Part shown: positions 46,328-53,015 of the stretch, piece after piece
Layout: the number at the start of each line of letters is the position of its first letter
Numbering within the stretch: the stretch's first letter is position 1
Assembly: GCA_028278555.1 (NCBI GenBank)
Contig: JANQEA010000083.1
Coordinates: 1-64,000 of the forward strand
Source: Candidatus Bipolaricaulota bacterium
Lineage (GTDB): Bacteria; Bipolaricaulota; Bipolaricaulia; UBA7950; UBA9294
Direction of reading: 5' to 3'
Length of the DNA stretch: 64,000 nucleotides
The notes under the pieces: generated by a model
What the model was told of the DNA's origin: nothing
The model's database searches: none
Seen by the model: the letters and a program-made list of their open reading frames with translations, nothing else
Translations under genes and position numbers: made by a program

Positions 46328-46686
46328 GCAGCAAGAGACGACTGGCGAGGCTACGAGAGGAGATCCAGCGGGAGCTTGCGGCGATCATCGAGTTCGAGAG
46401 TCGCGATCCCGTCGTTCGCGACGCCTTCCCGACGGTGATGGAAGTGCGACTGTCGCCTGACGCACGACACGCGAAGGTCTACGTTGCTGCCGGCGCGGAA
46501 ACCGAGCGCGAAGCGTTTCATGACGCCTTGGTACGGGATCGGGGCTTCTATCGGAGCGAGTTGGCTGAACGGCTGTCGCTTCGCCACACGCCGGAGCTTC
46601 AGTTCGTCGTCGACGAAGCGGTCGAGCGATCGCTCCGTCTCAACGAGCTTCTCCGCGAGGACGATGAGGATCTGGAAACGGCATAG
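46324..46686 (+). CDS. rbfA: Ribosome-binding factor A
   Basis: A 120-residue KH-like protein needed for late maturation of the 30S subunit. SSKRRLARLREEIQRELAAIIEFE, VMEVRLSPDARHAKVYVAAG and the C-terminal LRHTPELQFVVDEAVERSLRLNELL are typical. It starts at GTG 46324, overlapping ylxP, and the following membrane-protein gene overlaps its end. Confidence 0.95.
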   Translation: MSSKRRLARLREEIQRELAAIIEFESRDPVVRDAFPTVMEVRLSPDARHAKVYVAAGAETEREAFHDALVRDRGFYRSELAERLSLRHTPELQFVVDEAVERSLRLNELLREDDEDLETA

Positions 46687-47311
46687 AGCGTGGCTGGCGC
46701 TCCCAATCCAGCGTCCATCATTGCTCGCGCCCTCCATTGTCTACGCTGGGCTTCTCCACATGGTGGGGACTCAGGTGGGACTCCTGGACATCCAGAACCC
46801 GTATTGGGTTCTCGGCGTGGGTGGGCTTCTCCTCCTCTCGCCGGTCTACCACGCGCTGTTGCTCCCTGGGATTGCCTCAACGTTCGGCGGAGAGATCGTC
46901 GACTGGCGAACCGCAGTCCGTTCGCTGCACATTCCCTTCGCGCGGCTTTTCGTCGGTGAGATCGTTGTCGCGGCTGCCGTGATCGCCGGAGGGTTCCTGC
47001 TGTTGATCCCCGGGATCTACATCGGGATGCGGCTGATCTACTACAAGCAAGCGATCGTCTTCGGAGAGCATTCGGTCGCCGGCGCGTTCAGAGAAAGCTT
47101 CCGGAGAACGACCGACGTGCGGTCGACGCTTGGGCTGTTCGGCGTTCTTGCGGTGCTCTACGGATGTGCCATCGGACTCGACACGCTTCTCGTGGCATTC
47201 GCGCCGAACCTGATCCTCCATGTCGGGGGCATCCTCGGAACGGCGCTTCTGCTCACCTGGATGAACGTTGCGGTGACGGCGGCCTACAGCAAGCCGGTGG
47301 ATGGCCCGTAA
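46664..47311 (+). CDS. Membrane protein of unknown function
   Basis: A 215-residue protein read from ATG 46664, 23 nt inside rbfA, with GAGG just upstream. At least five hydrophobic segments are visible (LLAPSIVYAGLLHMVGTQVG, YWVLGVGGLLLLSPVYHALL, LFVGEIVVAAAVIAGGFLLL, TLGLFGVLAVLYGCAIGL and LHVGGILGTALLLTWMNVAV). The middle segment PGIYIGMRLIYYKQAIVFGEHSVAGAFRESF resembles DUF975/GlpM-like small membrane proteins, but this is weak. It is the last gene of the infB operon. Confidence 0.75.
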   Translation: MRIWKRHRAWLALPIQRPSLLAPSIVYAGLLHMVGTQVGLLDIQNPYWVLGVGGLLLLSPVYHALLLPGIASTFGGEIVDWRTAVRSLHIPFARLFVGEIVVAAAVIAGGFLLLIPGIYIGMRLIYYKQAIVFGEHSVAGAFRESFRRTTDVRSTLGLFGVLAVLYGCAIGLDTLLVAFAPNLILHVGGILGTALLLTWMNVAVTAAYSKPVDGP

Positions 47312-47347
47312 TCCCTTCCGGAGAGCCGAGTTCTCGGGTGCGGTGCC

Positions 47348-47707
47348 CTACGGATCGACCGTGACGTTCTTCGCTGCCGTGTCCTCCGCGCCGAGATCGT
47401 CGGTTACCGTGAGGATGACGGTGAAGACCTCCGAGTCGCTCTGCACGAGAGTGTAGGTGTAGGTGGTTGTTGGCAGTGTCTCCGACGCGGTCTGTCCGTC
47501 CCCGAAGTCCCACAGATACTCGACGATCGTTCCGTCCGGATCGAAGGACGCGGAGGCGTCGAAGTCGACGTCCAGTGGGCTTGTTCCCTGGCTCGGAGTC
47601 ACCGTGAAGCTGGCGATCGGATTGAGATTCCCGAGGAACGCGCAGGCCGTGGCGATGAGGATCAAGCCGACGGCGATGGTCATACCCCATACGATGCGTT
47701 TCTTCAT
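47348..47707 (-). CDS. Single-PKD lipoprotein
   Basis: A 119-residue exported protein from ATG 47707 (AAGGGGGGAGT just upstream). The signal peptide ends in a lipobox-like IATAC. A single PKD domain makes up nearly all the mature protein (core EYLWDFGDGQTAS, then FTVILTVTDDLG). It is the minimal form of the PKD lipoproteins seen at 6328-7967. It is convergent with the membrane-protein gene. Confidence 0.85.
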   Translation of the reverse strand: MKKRIVWGMTIAVGLILIATACAFLGNLNPIASFTVTPSQGTSPLDVDFDASASFDPDGTIVEYLWDFGDGQTASETLPTTTYTYTLVQSDSEVFTVILTVTDDLGAEDTAAKNVTVDP

Positions 47708-47768
47708 ACTCCCCCCTTGTCTTCGTCATCGTCCCCGTGGGCGGAGACGGAGCAAGGACAAACGGCGG

Positions 47769-47798
47769 TTGCGATGGGTACAAGCGAGCCGGTATAGT
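47769..47798 (+). promoter_or_regulatory. Promoter of the CCA-adding enzyme gene
   Basis: TTGCGA (47769-47774), 18 bp, TATAGT (47793-47798). The ATG at 47809 is only 10 nt after the -10 box and has no Shine-Dalgarno, so the mRNA is nearly leaderless. Confidence 0.55.
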
Positions 47799-47808
47799 CG
47801 ATCGTGCC

Positions 47809-49266
47809 ATGATCGAAATGGACCGAATCGACGTTGGAGAGGTCATTTCCGCGCATCCGTACGTGGGGGTCATTCTCGAACGTCTCCAGGCGTCCGGCCA
47901 CGAGGCGGTGCTGATCGGCGGGGTCGTCCGAGATGGCCTTCAGCTTCGGATGGGACGTCCCGTCGTCTTCCCGCCAGAGGATGTCGACATCGCGACGTCG
48001 GCCCTCCCCGAAGAGATCCGCGCCGTCTTCTCCGACCGACAGATCGTCGGCCTGGGTGAGGACTTCGGAGTTCTCCTGATTGTCGGACCGGATGGCCGGT
48101 CGTACGAAGTGGCGACGTATCGTACCGAGGGAGAGTACGACGGGCGCCGGCCGGGGAGAGTCGAACTCGTCCGCGATCTGGCGGGAGACGTCGCGCGTCG
48201 AGATCTGACGATCAACGGGCTTGCCGCGACAACCGACGGGACTGTGATCGATCTCGTCGGTGGTGTTGATGACTTGGTTTCATCGTGCATCCGAGCGATC
48301 GGAGACCCTGCGGTGCGTTTCGCGGAAGACTACCTGCGGATGCTCCGTGCGGTTCGGTTCGCGTGCCAGGTCGATGGCCGGATCGCCGAGGAGACGGCAG
48401 ATGCGATCGCAGCCAATGCGGAGCGGATCTTGGCGATCTCCAACGAGCGGATCGGAGAAGAGCTCGTGCGGATTCTCCGCACCCCAAGAGCGGCAAAGGG
48501 GCTCCGACTGATGGACGAACTCGGTCTTCTCGAACCGATTCTCCCGGAGCTGACCGCATGCAAGGGAGTGCCGCAGCCGGAGGAATACCATCCCGAGGGC
48601 GACGTCTTCGTTCACACGCTGGCCGCTGTCGAAGCGGCCGATCGGTTCGTTCGCGATCCGATCGTCAAGCTGGCGGTCGTCCTCCACGACATCGGCAAGC
48701 CGGCCGCTCTCGAGCGAAGTGGTGGGGAGAATATGGGAGGACACTGCGCAATCGGCTCCCGGAAAGCCAAAGAGGTCGGACGGCGGCTCCGACTCAGTCG
48801 GTCGGAGATCTTCCGGCTTCACTACTTCGTTCGTCAGCACATGCGGATCGCCGACTTTCCGGAGATGGGGCGCGGGAAGCAGGTCCGGTTTGTCAGCGAA
48901 GGCGAGGATCGCAAGGCTCCGCGCTTGCGCGACCGATTCTCGCTCTTCTTCCAGCTGCTTCAGGTGCTCATCGCGGATTGCGAAGCGAGTGCCCATCGGG
49001 CTTCTGGGTGGGCACCGATCCTCGCCGAAACACTCAAGGTCACAGAACATATCGATCGAGTCTGTGGTCTGCAGCGAGCGCGTGAAATGATCGACGGACA
49101 TGCGCTGATGGCGCTCGGCCTGAAGCCCGGCCCGCAGCTCGGGGAACTCCTGGGCATTTTGCACGACCGGATCCTCGCCGGCCAGGTCGCGACTTCTGAG
49201 GAGGCAATCGCCGAAGCGAAGAAGCTGATCGACGAGGGCGTCGGCGAGACGTTCGAGAACCCGTAA
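47809..49266 (+). CDS. cca: tRNA nucleotidyltransferase (CCA-adding) / poly(A) polymerase family with HD domain
   Basis: A 485-residue class II nucleotidyltransferase. The head shows VLIGGVVRDGL, the catalytic EDVDIATSALPEEI and RRDLTINGLAATTDG, followed by the AIGDPAVRFAEDYLRMLRAVRFACQV region. The C-terminal half carries an HD domain (KLAVVLHDIGKP). Seven of the ten tRNA genes in the window lack an encoded CCA, so a CCA-adding activity is required; a poly(A) polymerase role cannot be told apart by eye. The start is ATG 47809; ATG 47818 is an alternative. Confidence 0.88.
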   Translation: MIEMDRIDVGEVISAHPYVGVILERLQASGHEAVLIGGVVRDGLQLRMGRPVVFPPEDVDIATSALPEEIRAVFSDRQIVGLGEDFGVLLIVGPDGRSYEVATYRTEGEYDGRRPGRVELVRDLAGDVARRDLTINGLAATTDGTVIDLVGGVDDLVSSCIRAIGDPAVRFAEDYLRMLRAVRFACQVDGRIAEETADAIAANAERILAISNERIGEELVRILRTPRAAKGLRLMDELGLLEPILPELTACKGVPQPEEYHPEGDVFVHTLAAVEAADRFVRDPIVKLAVVLHDIGKPAALERSGGENMGGHCAIGSRKAKEVGRRLRLSRSEIFRLHYFVRQHMRIADFPEMGRGKQVRFVSEGEDRKAPRLRDRFSLFFQLLQVLIADCEASAHRASGWAPILAETLKVTEHIDRVCGLQRAREMIDGHALMALGLKPGPQLGELLGILHDRILAGQVATSEEAIAEAKKLIDEGVGETFENP

Positions 49267-49341
49267 CGGGACACTCGCCCTGGCGGCGCGCGAGCCCGCC
49301 GGCTACCGTCGACCCATCACGTCTTGCGGAGAGGGATTCCG

Positions 49342-50862
49342 ATGGCAACGACACTCGACATCAGTCGCGATCTCCATCTCGACCTCGAGGGGATCATCGG
49401 GCAGTGCGTTGCGATCCTCGGAATCCGCGGATCCGGAAAGTCGAACACGGCAGGCGTCATCTTCGAGGAGCTCCTCCGTCACCGCTATCCGATGTCGATT
49501 GTCGATATCGAAGGCGAGTACTTCGGTCTGAAGGAGAAGTACGAGGTGCTCGTCGTCGGGACGGGTGACGGGGTGGAGATCGAGATCGATGCCGACTGCG
49601 CCGGGGAGATCGCCCAGGTCAGCATGGAAGAGAACGTGCCGGTGGTGCTCGATTTGAGCGGGTTCCTCTCCGATGAAAGGACCGAACTCCTCAAGGCGTA
49701 TCTCTCGAGCCTCTGGAACCTGGCGGGAACTCTTCGTCGGCCGTACATCATTGGAATCGAAGAGGCGCACGAGTTCATTCCGCAGGGCGTCAAGAACGAG
49801 CTGAAGGAGATGATCGCGCGAATCGCCCTTCGCGGGCGAAAGCGTGGTCTTGGCGGGATCATTGTCTCCCAGCGGAGCGCCAAGGTCGACAAGGACGTTC
49901 TCAGTCAGGCGGGGATGCTCTTCCTGCATCGGGTTGTCCACGAGGTCGACATGCGGGTCTACAGTGAGCTCCTTCCGTGGCGGAAGAACGAAGTGAAGGA
50001 GATCGTCAACTCGCTCGAGACGGGAGACTGCATCTACGTCAATGGAGACCGAATCCTCCCGATCTACGTGCGCGAGCGGGAGACCTTCCACGCGGGGTTC
50101 ACGCCGTCGCTCGAGTCGGTGCAGTCACCGGAGCTGAAGAAGGTGAGCGAATCGATCATCGAGGCGATTGAGCGTGCGCGAAGCGGGAAACGGCGGAAGA
50201 GTGCCGAAGACGAGCTGCGCGATCGGATCGCACGCCTCGAAGAATCCCTTGCGTCGAAAGACGATCGGATCGCGGAACTCGAGGAAGTCGCGCGAACGCT
50301 CGGCTACATCAAACTGGAGCTCCCTTCGGTCGTGCCCGTTCTTCCTCCAAGTGTGGCAACTCCGAAGGTGGAGCCACTTCCCCGGAGTTCCTATCGACCG
50401 GTGGTCGTTCGCGAGGAGCCGAAACCGGTTCTTCTCGATGTCGCGGATCCGTCGCCTGCCGCCGAGGTGATCATCGAATCGCCGGAAGAGGAACCCCTAG
50501 AGGGACTCCCCCCGGCCGTTCTCCGGCACGTTGATCGTCTTGTGGCGAGGGTCGGCCGTTGCGAGCTCGCGCATCGGCGGCTTCTCGGGTTTCTGATCGG
50601 TCATGCCCCGGGGTCGTATTCCATCGATCAGATCTCGGCTTGGACGAGCTGTGCCCCGGAGATGATCGAGGAGGAACCTCCGCGTGAGCTGATCGACGCG
50701 GGGCTGATCTGCCGTGAGCGCAGAACCGACGGCGTGCACTACCGGGGGACGCTACGAACCTTCGTCAACAGGGAATTCGAGGTCTACCAACCCGACATCG
50801 GCGGCACGGGGTTGCACTCTGTGACGCGGTTGCTGCGCCAGCAGCTCGCGACTCTCGGATAA
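49342..50862 (+). CDS. HerA/FtsK-like ATPase
   Basis: A 506-residue protein from ATG 49342 (GAGAGGG upstream). The ATPase core has Walker A ILGIRGSGKSNTAG (about 27-40), a Walker B VLDLSGF and second acidic region IIGIEEAHEF, and the sensor-like GGIIVSQRSAKVDKD and RVYSELLPWR. A coiled coil (RDRIARLEESLASKDDRIAELEEVA) and a proline-rich linker lead to a small C-terminal winged-helix-like part. HerA-like motors usually act with the nuclease NurA in DNA-end processing, but no nurA is adjacent. It lies 75 nt after cca. Confidence 0.85.
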   Translation: MATTLDISRDLHLDLEGIIGQCVAILGIRGSGKSNTAGVIFEELLRHRYPMSIVDIEGEYFGLKEKYEVLVVGTGDGVEIEIDADCAGEIAQVSMEENVPVVLDLSGFLSDERTELLKAYLSSLWNLAGTLRRPYIIGIEEAHEFIPQGVKNELKEMIARIALRGRKRGLGGIIVSQRSAKVDKDVLSQAGMLFLHRVVHEVDMRVYSELLPWRKNEVKEIVNSLETGDCIYVNGDRILPIYVRERETFHAGFTPSLESVQSPELKKVSESIIEAIERARSGKRRKSAEDELRDRIARLEESLASKDDRIAELEEVARTLGYIKLELPSVVPVLPPSVATPKVEPLPRSSYRPVVVREEPKPVLLDVADPSPAAEVIIESPEEEPLEGLPPAVLRHVDRLVARVGRCELAHRRLLGFLIGHAPGSYSIDQISAWTSCAPEMIEEEPPRELIDAGLICRERRTDGVHYRGTLRTFVNREFEVYQPDIGGTGLHSVTRLLRQQLATLG

Positions 50863-50906
50863 CGCGGATAGCTAGACGAGTTCAGCGTTTTCAACCATTG
50901 GTCCGA

Positions 50907-50935
50907 TTGACCATTCCCTCCGTTTCTGCTACAAT
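50907..50935 (+). promoter_or_regulatory. Promoter of hpf
   Basis: TTGACC (50907-50912), 17 bp, TACAAT (50930-50935). The start site is near 50942, just before AAGGAGGAAG and the GTG at 50956. Confidence 0.8.
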
Positions 50936-50955
50936 CTCTTTGGAAGGAGGAAGCG

Positions 50956-51480
50956 GTGAAGATCAAGATCGCGGAGCGGCACACTGGCCCGAGTGAAGCG
51001 CTTCGAAGCTACGTCGTCGAGAAGACGGAAGCACTCGAACGCTTTTTCGATCGGATCGTTAGTGTCGATGTCGTCCTCTCGGTGGAGAAGGAACGACAGA
51101 TTGCTGACTTCCATGCGCACTTGACGAATCGCAAGCTCATCAGCGCGAGAGAGGAGTCGGGGGATATGTATGCGTCGATCGACAAAGCGATCGATCGTCT
51201 CCGACGACAGCTGGTGAAATTCAAAGATCAGCTCCATGAGGTGAGGGATCGGGGGGGAGCGGCCGAGACCGCGAGAAGCGAAGAGGGAGAAACGAGCGGA
51301 GGGCAGATCATCCGCACGGAGGCATACTTCCAGAAACCGATGTCTCCCGAAGAAGCGGCGCTGCAACTCGACGCGATCGAGAAGGACTTCCTTGTCTTTG
51401 TGGACTCGGAAAGTGATCAAGTCGCGATCATCTATCATCGCCGTGACGGCAACTTCGGGCTGATCGAACCGCGGAGGTAG
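50956..51480 (+). CDS. hpf: Ribosome hibernation promoting factor, long form
   Basis: A 174-residue protein from GTG 50956 with AAGGAGG upstream. The N-terminal HPF/RaiA domain (KIKIAERHTGPSEALRSYVVEKTEALERFF) binds the 30S decoding region, and the C-terminal ~55 residues (FQKPMSPEEAALQLDAIEKDFLVFVD... IIYHRRDGNFGLIEP) form the dimerisation domain of long HPF, which joins two 70S ribosomes directly. It has its own promoter and is 24 nt before the PP-loop-like gene. Confidence 0.95.
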   Translation: MKIKIAERHTGPSEALRSYVVEKTEALERFFDRIVSVDVVLSVEKERQIADFHAHLTNRKLISAREESGDMYASIDKAIDRLRRQLVKFKDQLHEVRDRGGAAETARSEEGETSGGQIIRTEAYFQKPMSPEEAALQLDAIEKDFLVFVDSESDQVAIIYHRRDGNFGLIEPRR

Positions 51481-51504
51481 ACGCAGTAGGGGCAGGGTAA
51501 GGGC

Positions 51505-52557
51505 GTGGCGAAGGTCTTATCGCTGTTTTCCGGAAGCCTGGCGAGCCGGGTAGCGACGCGAATCGTCGAGCAGCATCCGGATGTCGATTGTGTATACTTG
51601 CTCTATTTCCGGTCTCCGTTCTCGTGGGACTCCGAAGACTTGCGCCAGTTGGTGAAGGCCGAGTGGCCTCGCGCCATCTTCCGAACCCAGTCGATCAAGA
51701 AGGAATACCGAAGACTCGTTGAGATTTCGGATGACGGGGAGTTCTCGCTTACGCTGAGCTGCCGGAATTGCCGTTCGATGTTGTTCGCCAAAGCGGTGCG
51801 TTACATGGAGCGTGTCGGCGCTGAGTACCTCGTGTCCGGAGAAGTCCCGGGGGCGAATCGCCTGACAGAGAAACAGATCAAGGCCATCGGCGAAGACCTC
51901 GGTGTGGCCGACCGCATCCTTCGCCCTCTCTGTGTTGGGGCATCGCGGAAACGCGGGCTGCCCAAGTGGGCCGATCACAACCGAGCGTGGAGAAGCCCAC
52001 GGGGCGGCCGTGCGCATCTCCTGAGGCTGGCCGAGGAGAATGGGTTGGAGGTGACGGACCCGCTCGCTGCGTGTCACCGCTGTAAGCTGATGACTCCGGG
52101 ATTCGGTGATCGTGTCGCGAGTCTGTTCGGCGAGGCGGGGTTCACATTGAATGCGCTTCGGCTGCTCGACTTCGCGCTCTACTACAAGATTCAGCCGGAC
52201 GTGAAGGTCGTCCTCGCCCGTGACGAGCGGGAGAAGAGAGATCTACAGAACCTTTTCCTACCTCAAGACTTGAGAGTCTATCCGGCGACGCCGCATGGGC
52301 CGATGACCCTCGTGCGAGCGAACTGGAGCGCAAAGACGGGCGCGGAGCAGCAAGAGATCGTCGGACTTGCCGCGCGGATCACCGCAACAATGGCAGGCGC
52401 GGAGCGGACGGAGACGGTCCCGATCTACTATCGGCTCGAGAGCGAAGACGAGACGCTTCTGCTGAATGCGAGGCCGTTTGAGGAGCCAGAGGAGATCGCG
52501 CAGCTCGAAACCGTCGAGCTGATTCCCTTGACGGAACAGGAAGTGCCGGTCGGTTGA
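51505..52557 (+). CDS. PP-loop-like protein, possible RNA-thiolation enzyme
   Basis: A 350-residue protein from GTG 51505. The N-terminus VLSLFSGSLASRVATRIV looks like the start of a PP-loop ATP-pyrophosphatase (MnmA/ThiI relatives), but the loop is SGSLASR, not SGGxDS. Two Cys pairs, SCRNCRSM and ACHRCKL, and SGEVPGANRL resemble sulfur-transfer or metal sites in that group. The C-terminal part (LLDFALYYKIQPDVKVVLARDEREKRDL) resembles NFACT-R-type RNA-binding domains. A tRNA thiolation role is likely but unproven; the hpf and rpoC neighbours give no clue. Confidence 0.6.
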   Translation: MAKVLSLFSGSLASRVATRIVEQHPDVDCVYLLYFRSPFSWDSEDLRQLVKAEWPRAIFRTQSIKKEYRRLVEISDDGEFSLTLSCRNCRSMLFAKAVRYMERVGAEYLVSGEVPGANRLTEKQIKAIGEDLGVADRILRPLCVGASRKRGLPKWADHNRAWRSPRGGRAHLLRLAEENGLEVTDPLAACHRCKLMTPGFGDRVASLFGEAGFTLNALRLLDFALYYKIQPDVKVVLARDEREKRDLQNLFLPQDLRVYPATPHGPMTLVRANWSAKTGAEQQEIVGLAARITATMAGAERTETVPIYYRLESEDETLLLNARPFEEPEEIAQLETVELIPLTEQEVPVG

Positions 52558-52581
52558 AATCGAGTGGTGGGGCGCTATACT
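52554..52581 (+). promoter_or_regulatory. Promoter of the rpoC leader with dyad around the -10
   Basis: TTGAAA (52554-52559), 16 bp, TATACT (52576-52581). The -10 is enclosed by GGCGC and GCGCC, preceded by TGGGGCGC. It overlaps the end of the PP-loop gene. Transcription should start near 52588, leaving over 400 nt before rpoC. Confidence 0.65.
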
Positions 52582-52637
52582 TCTGCGCCAGTACGTCAGG
52601 GCGTGTGGAGTGCTAGCCGCCAGGGAGGCAGATTTGG

Positions 52638-52682
52638 GCGAAACCCCGAGAAAGTGGGGAAGGGGTTCGTGTGTCTTTTTTT
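52638..52682 (+). promoter_or_regulatory. Possible attenuator in the rpoC leader
   Basis: AACCCC (52642-52647) pairs with GGGGTT (52662-52667), extendable by two pairs across a bulge. A run of seven T follows after 5-6 nt. An alternative shorter stem uses GGGG at 52656-52659. The gap between stem and T-run is longer than in good terminators. Confidence 0.3.
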
Positions 52683-52721
52683 GTGGCTACGAGCTGCGGA
52701 AGACGCACGAAAGGCCGCTGG

Positions 52722-52925
52722 ATGGATTCCCCCGCGGATCTACACCAAGCCGTTCAGAGAGGAATTCTGTATCTCTGTGACAAGCTGGATGGATCGAAGG
52801 GAACGCTGATGGTTCGAGCGGCAATCGCACGGAGCACGCGCGGAATGAAGGAGCATGAAGAGCGGAAAGACGGAAGCGGCATCGAAGGCCAAGTCCACGG
52901 GCGAGAGACGGTCGCCCATCGTTGA
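52722..52925 (+). CDS. Small ORF, possible RNA polymerase omega subunit
   Basis: A 67-residue frame from ATG 52722, with AAAGG about 8 nt upstream; an open GTG at 52671 would lengthen it. The segment DKLDGSKGTLMVRAAIARST resembles the core of omega (RpoZ), for example KLDSKYTLVTVSARRAREM in Bacillus: Lys-Leu, then a Leu-x-Val strand, then AAxxAR. The usual second helix with AxxEIxxG is not seen, so it could be partial, divergent or a chance match. Its place just before rpoC would suit an omega gene. Confidence 0.35.
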   Translation: MDSPADLHQAVQRGILYLCDKLDGSKGTLMVRAAIARSTRGMKEHEERKDGSGIEGQVHGRETVAHR

Positions 52926-53010
52926 TACTCGCGAAGCCACTGAGCTGAGGGAAACTGCGGACTCCCTCGCCGAATCTGGCGAATCAGACCCGCTACACCG
53001 AATGGGGTGA
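52855..53010 (+). CDS. Small ORF before rpoC
   Basis: A 51-residue frame from ATG 52855 to TGA 53010, 5 nt before the rpoC start, so translation could be coupled. AAGGAG lies only 1 nt from the ATG, too close for normal use. The peptide (KSGKTEAASKAKSTGERRSP, then an acidic helix TREATELRETADSLAESGE) matches nothing known. It overlaps the previous small ORF in another frame; they may be one gene with a frameshift. Confidence 0.3.
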   Translation: MKSGKTEAASKAKSTGERRSPIVDTREATELRETADSLAESGESDPLHRMG

Positions 53011-53015
53011 GATGA

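Noticed and set aside
52588-52680. Small stable RNA (SRP RNA, 6S, RNase P RNA or tmRNA) behind the promoter at 52554
   Set aside because: I looked for the conserved cores of these RNAs (GGAAG-type SRP loop, GAGGAAAGTCC of RNase P, tmRNA ends) and found none. An unknown leader RNA remains possible and is reported as such.
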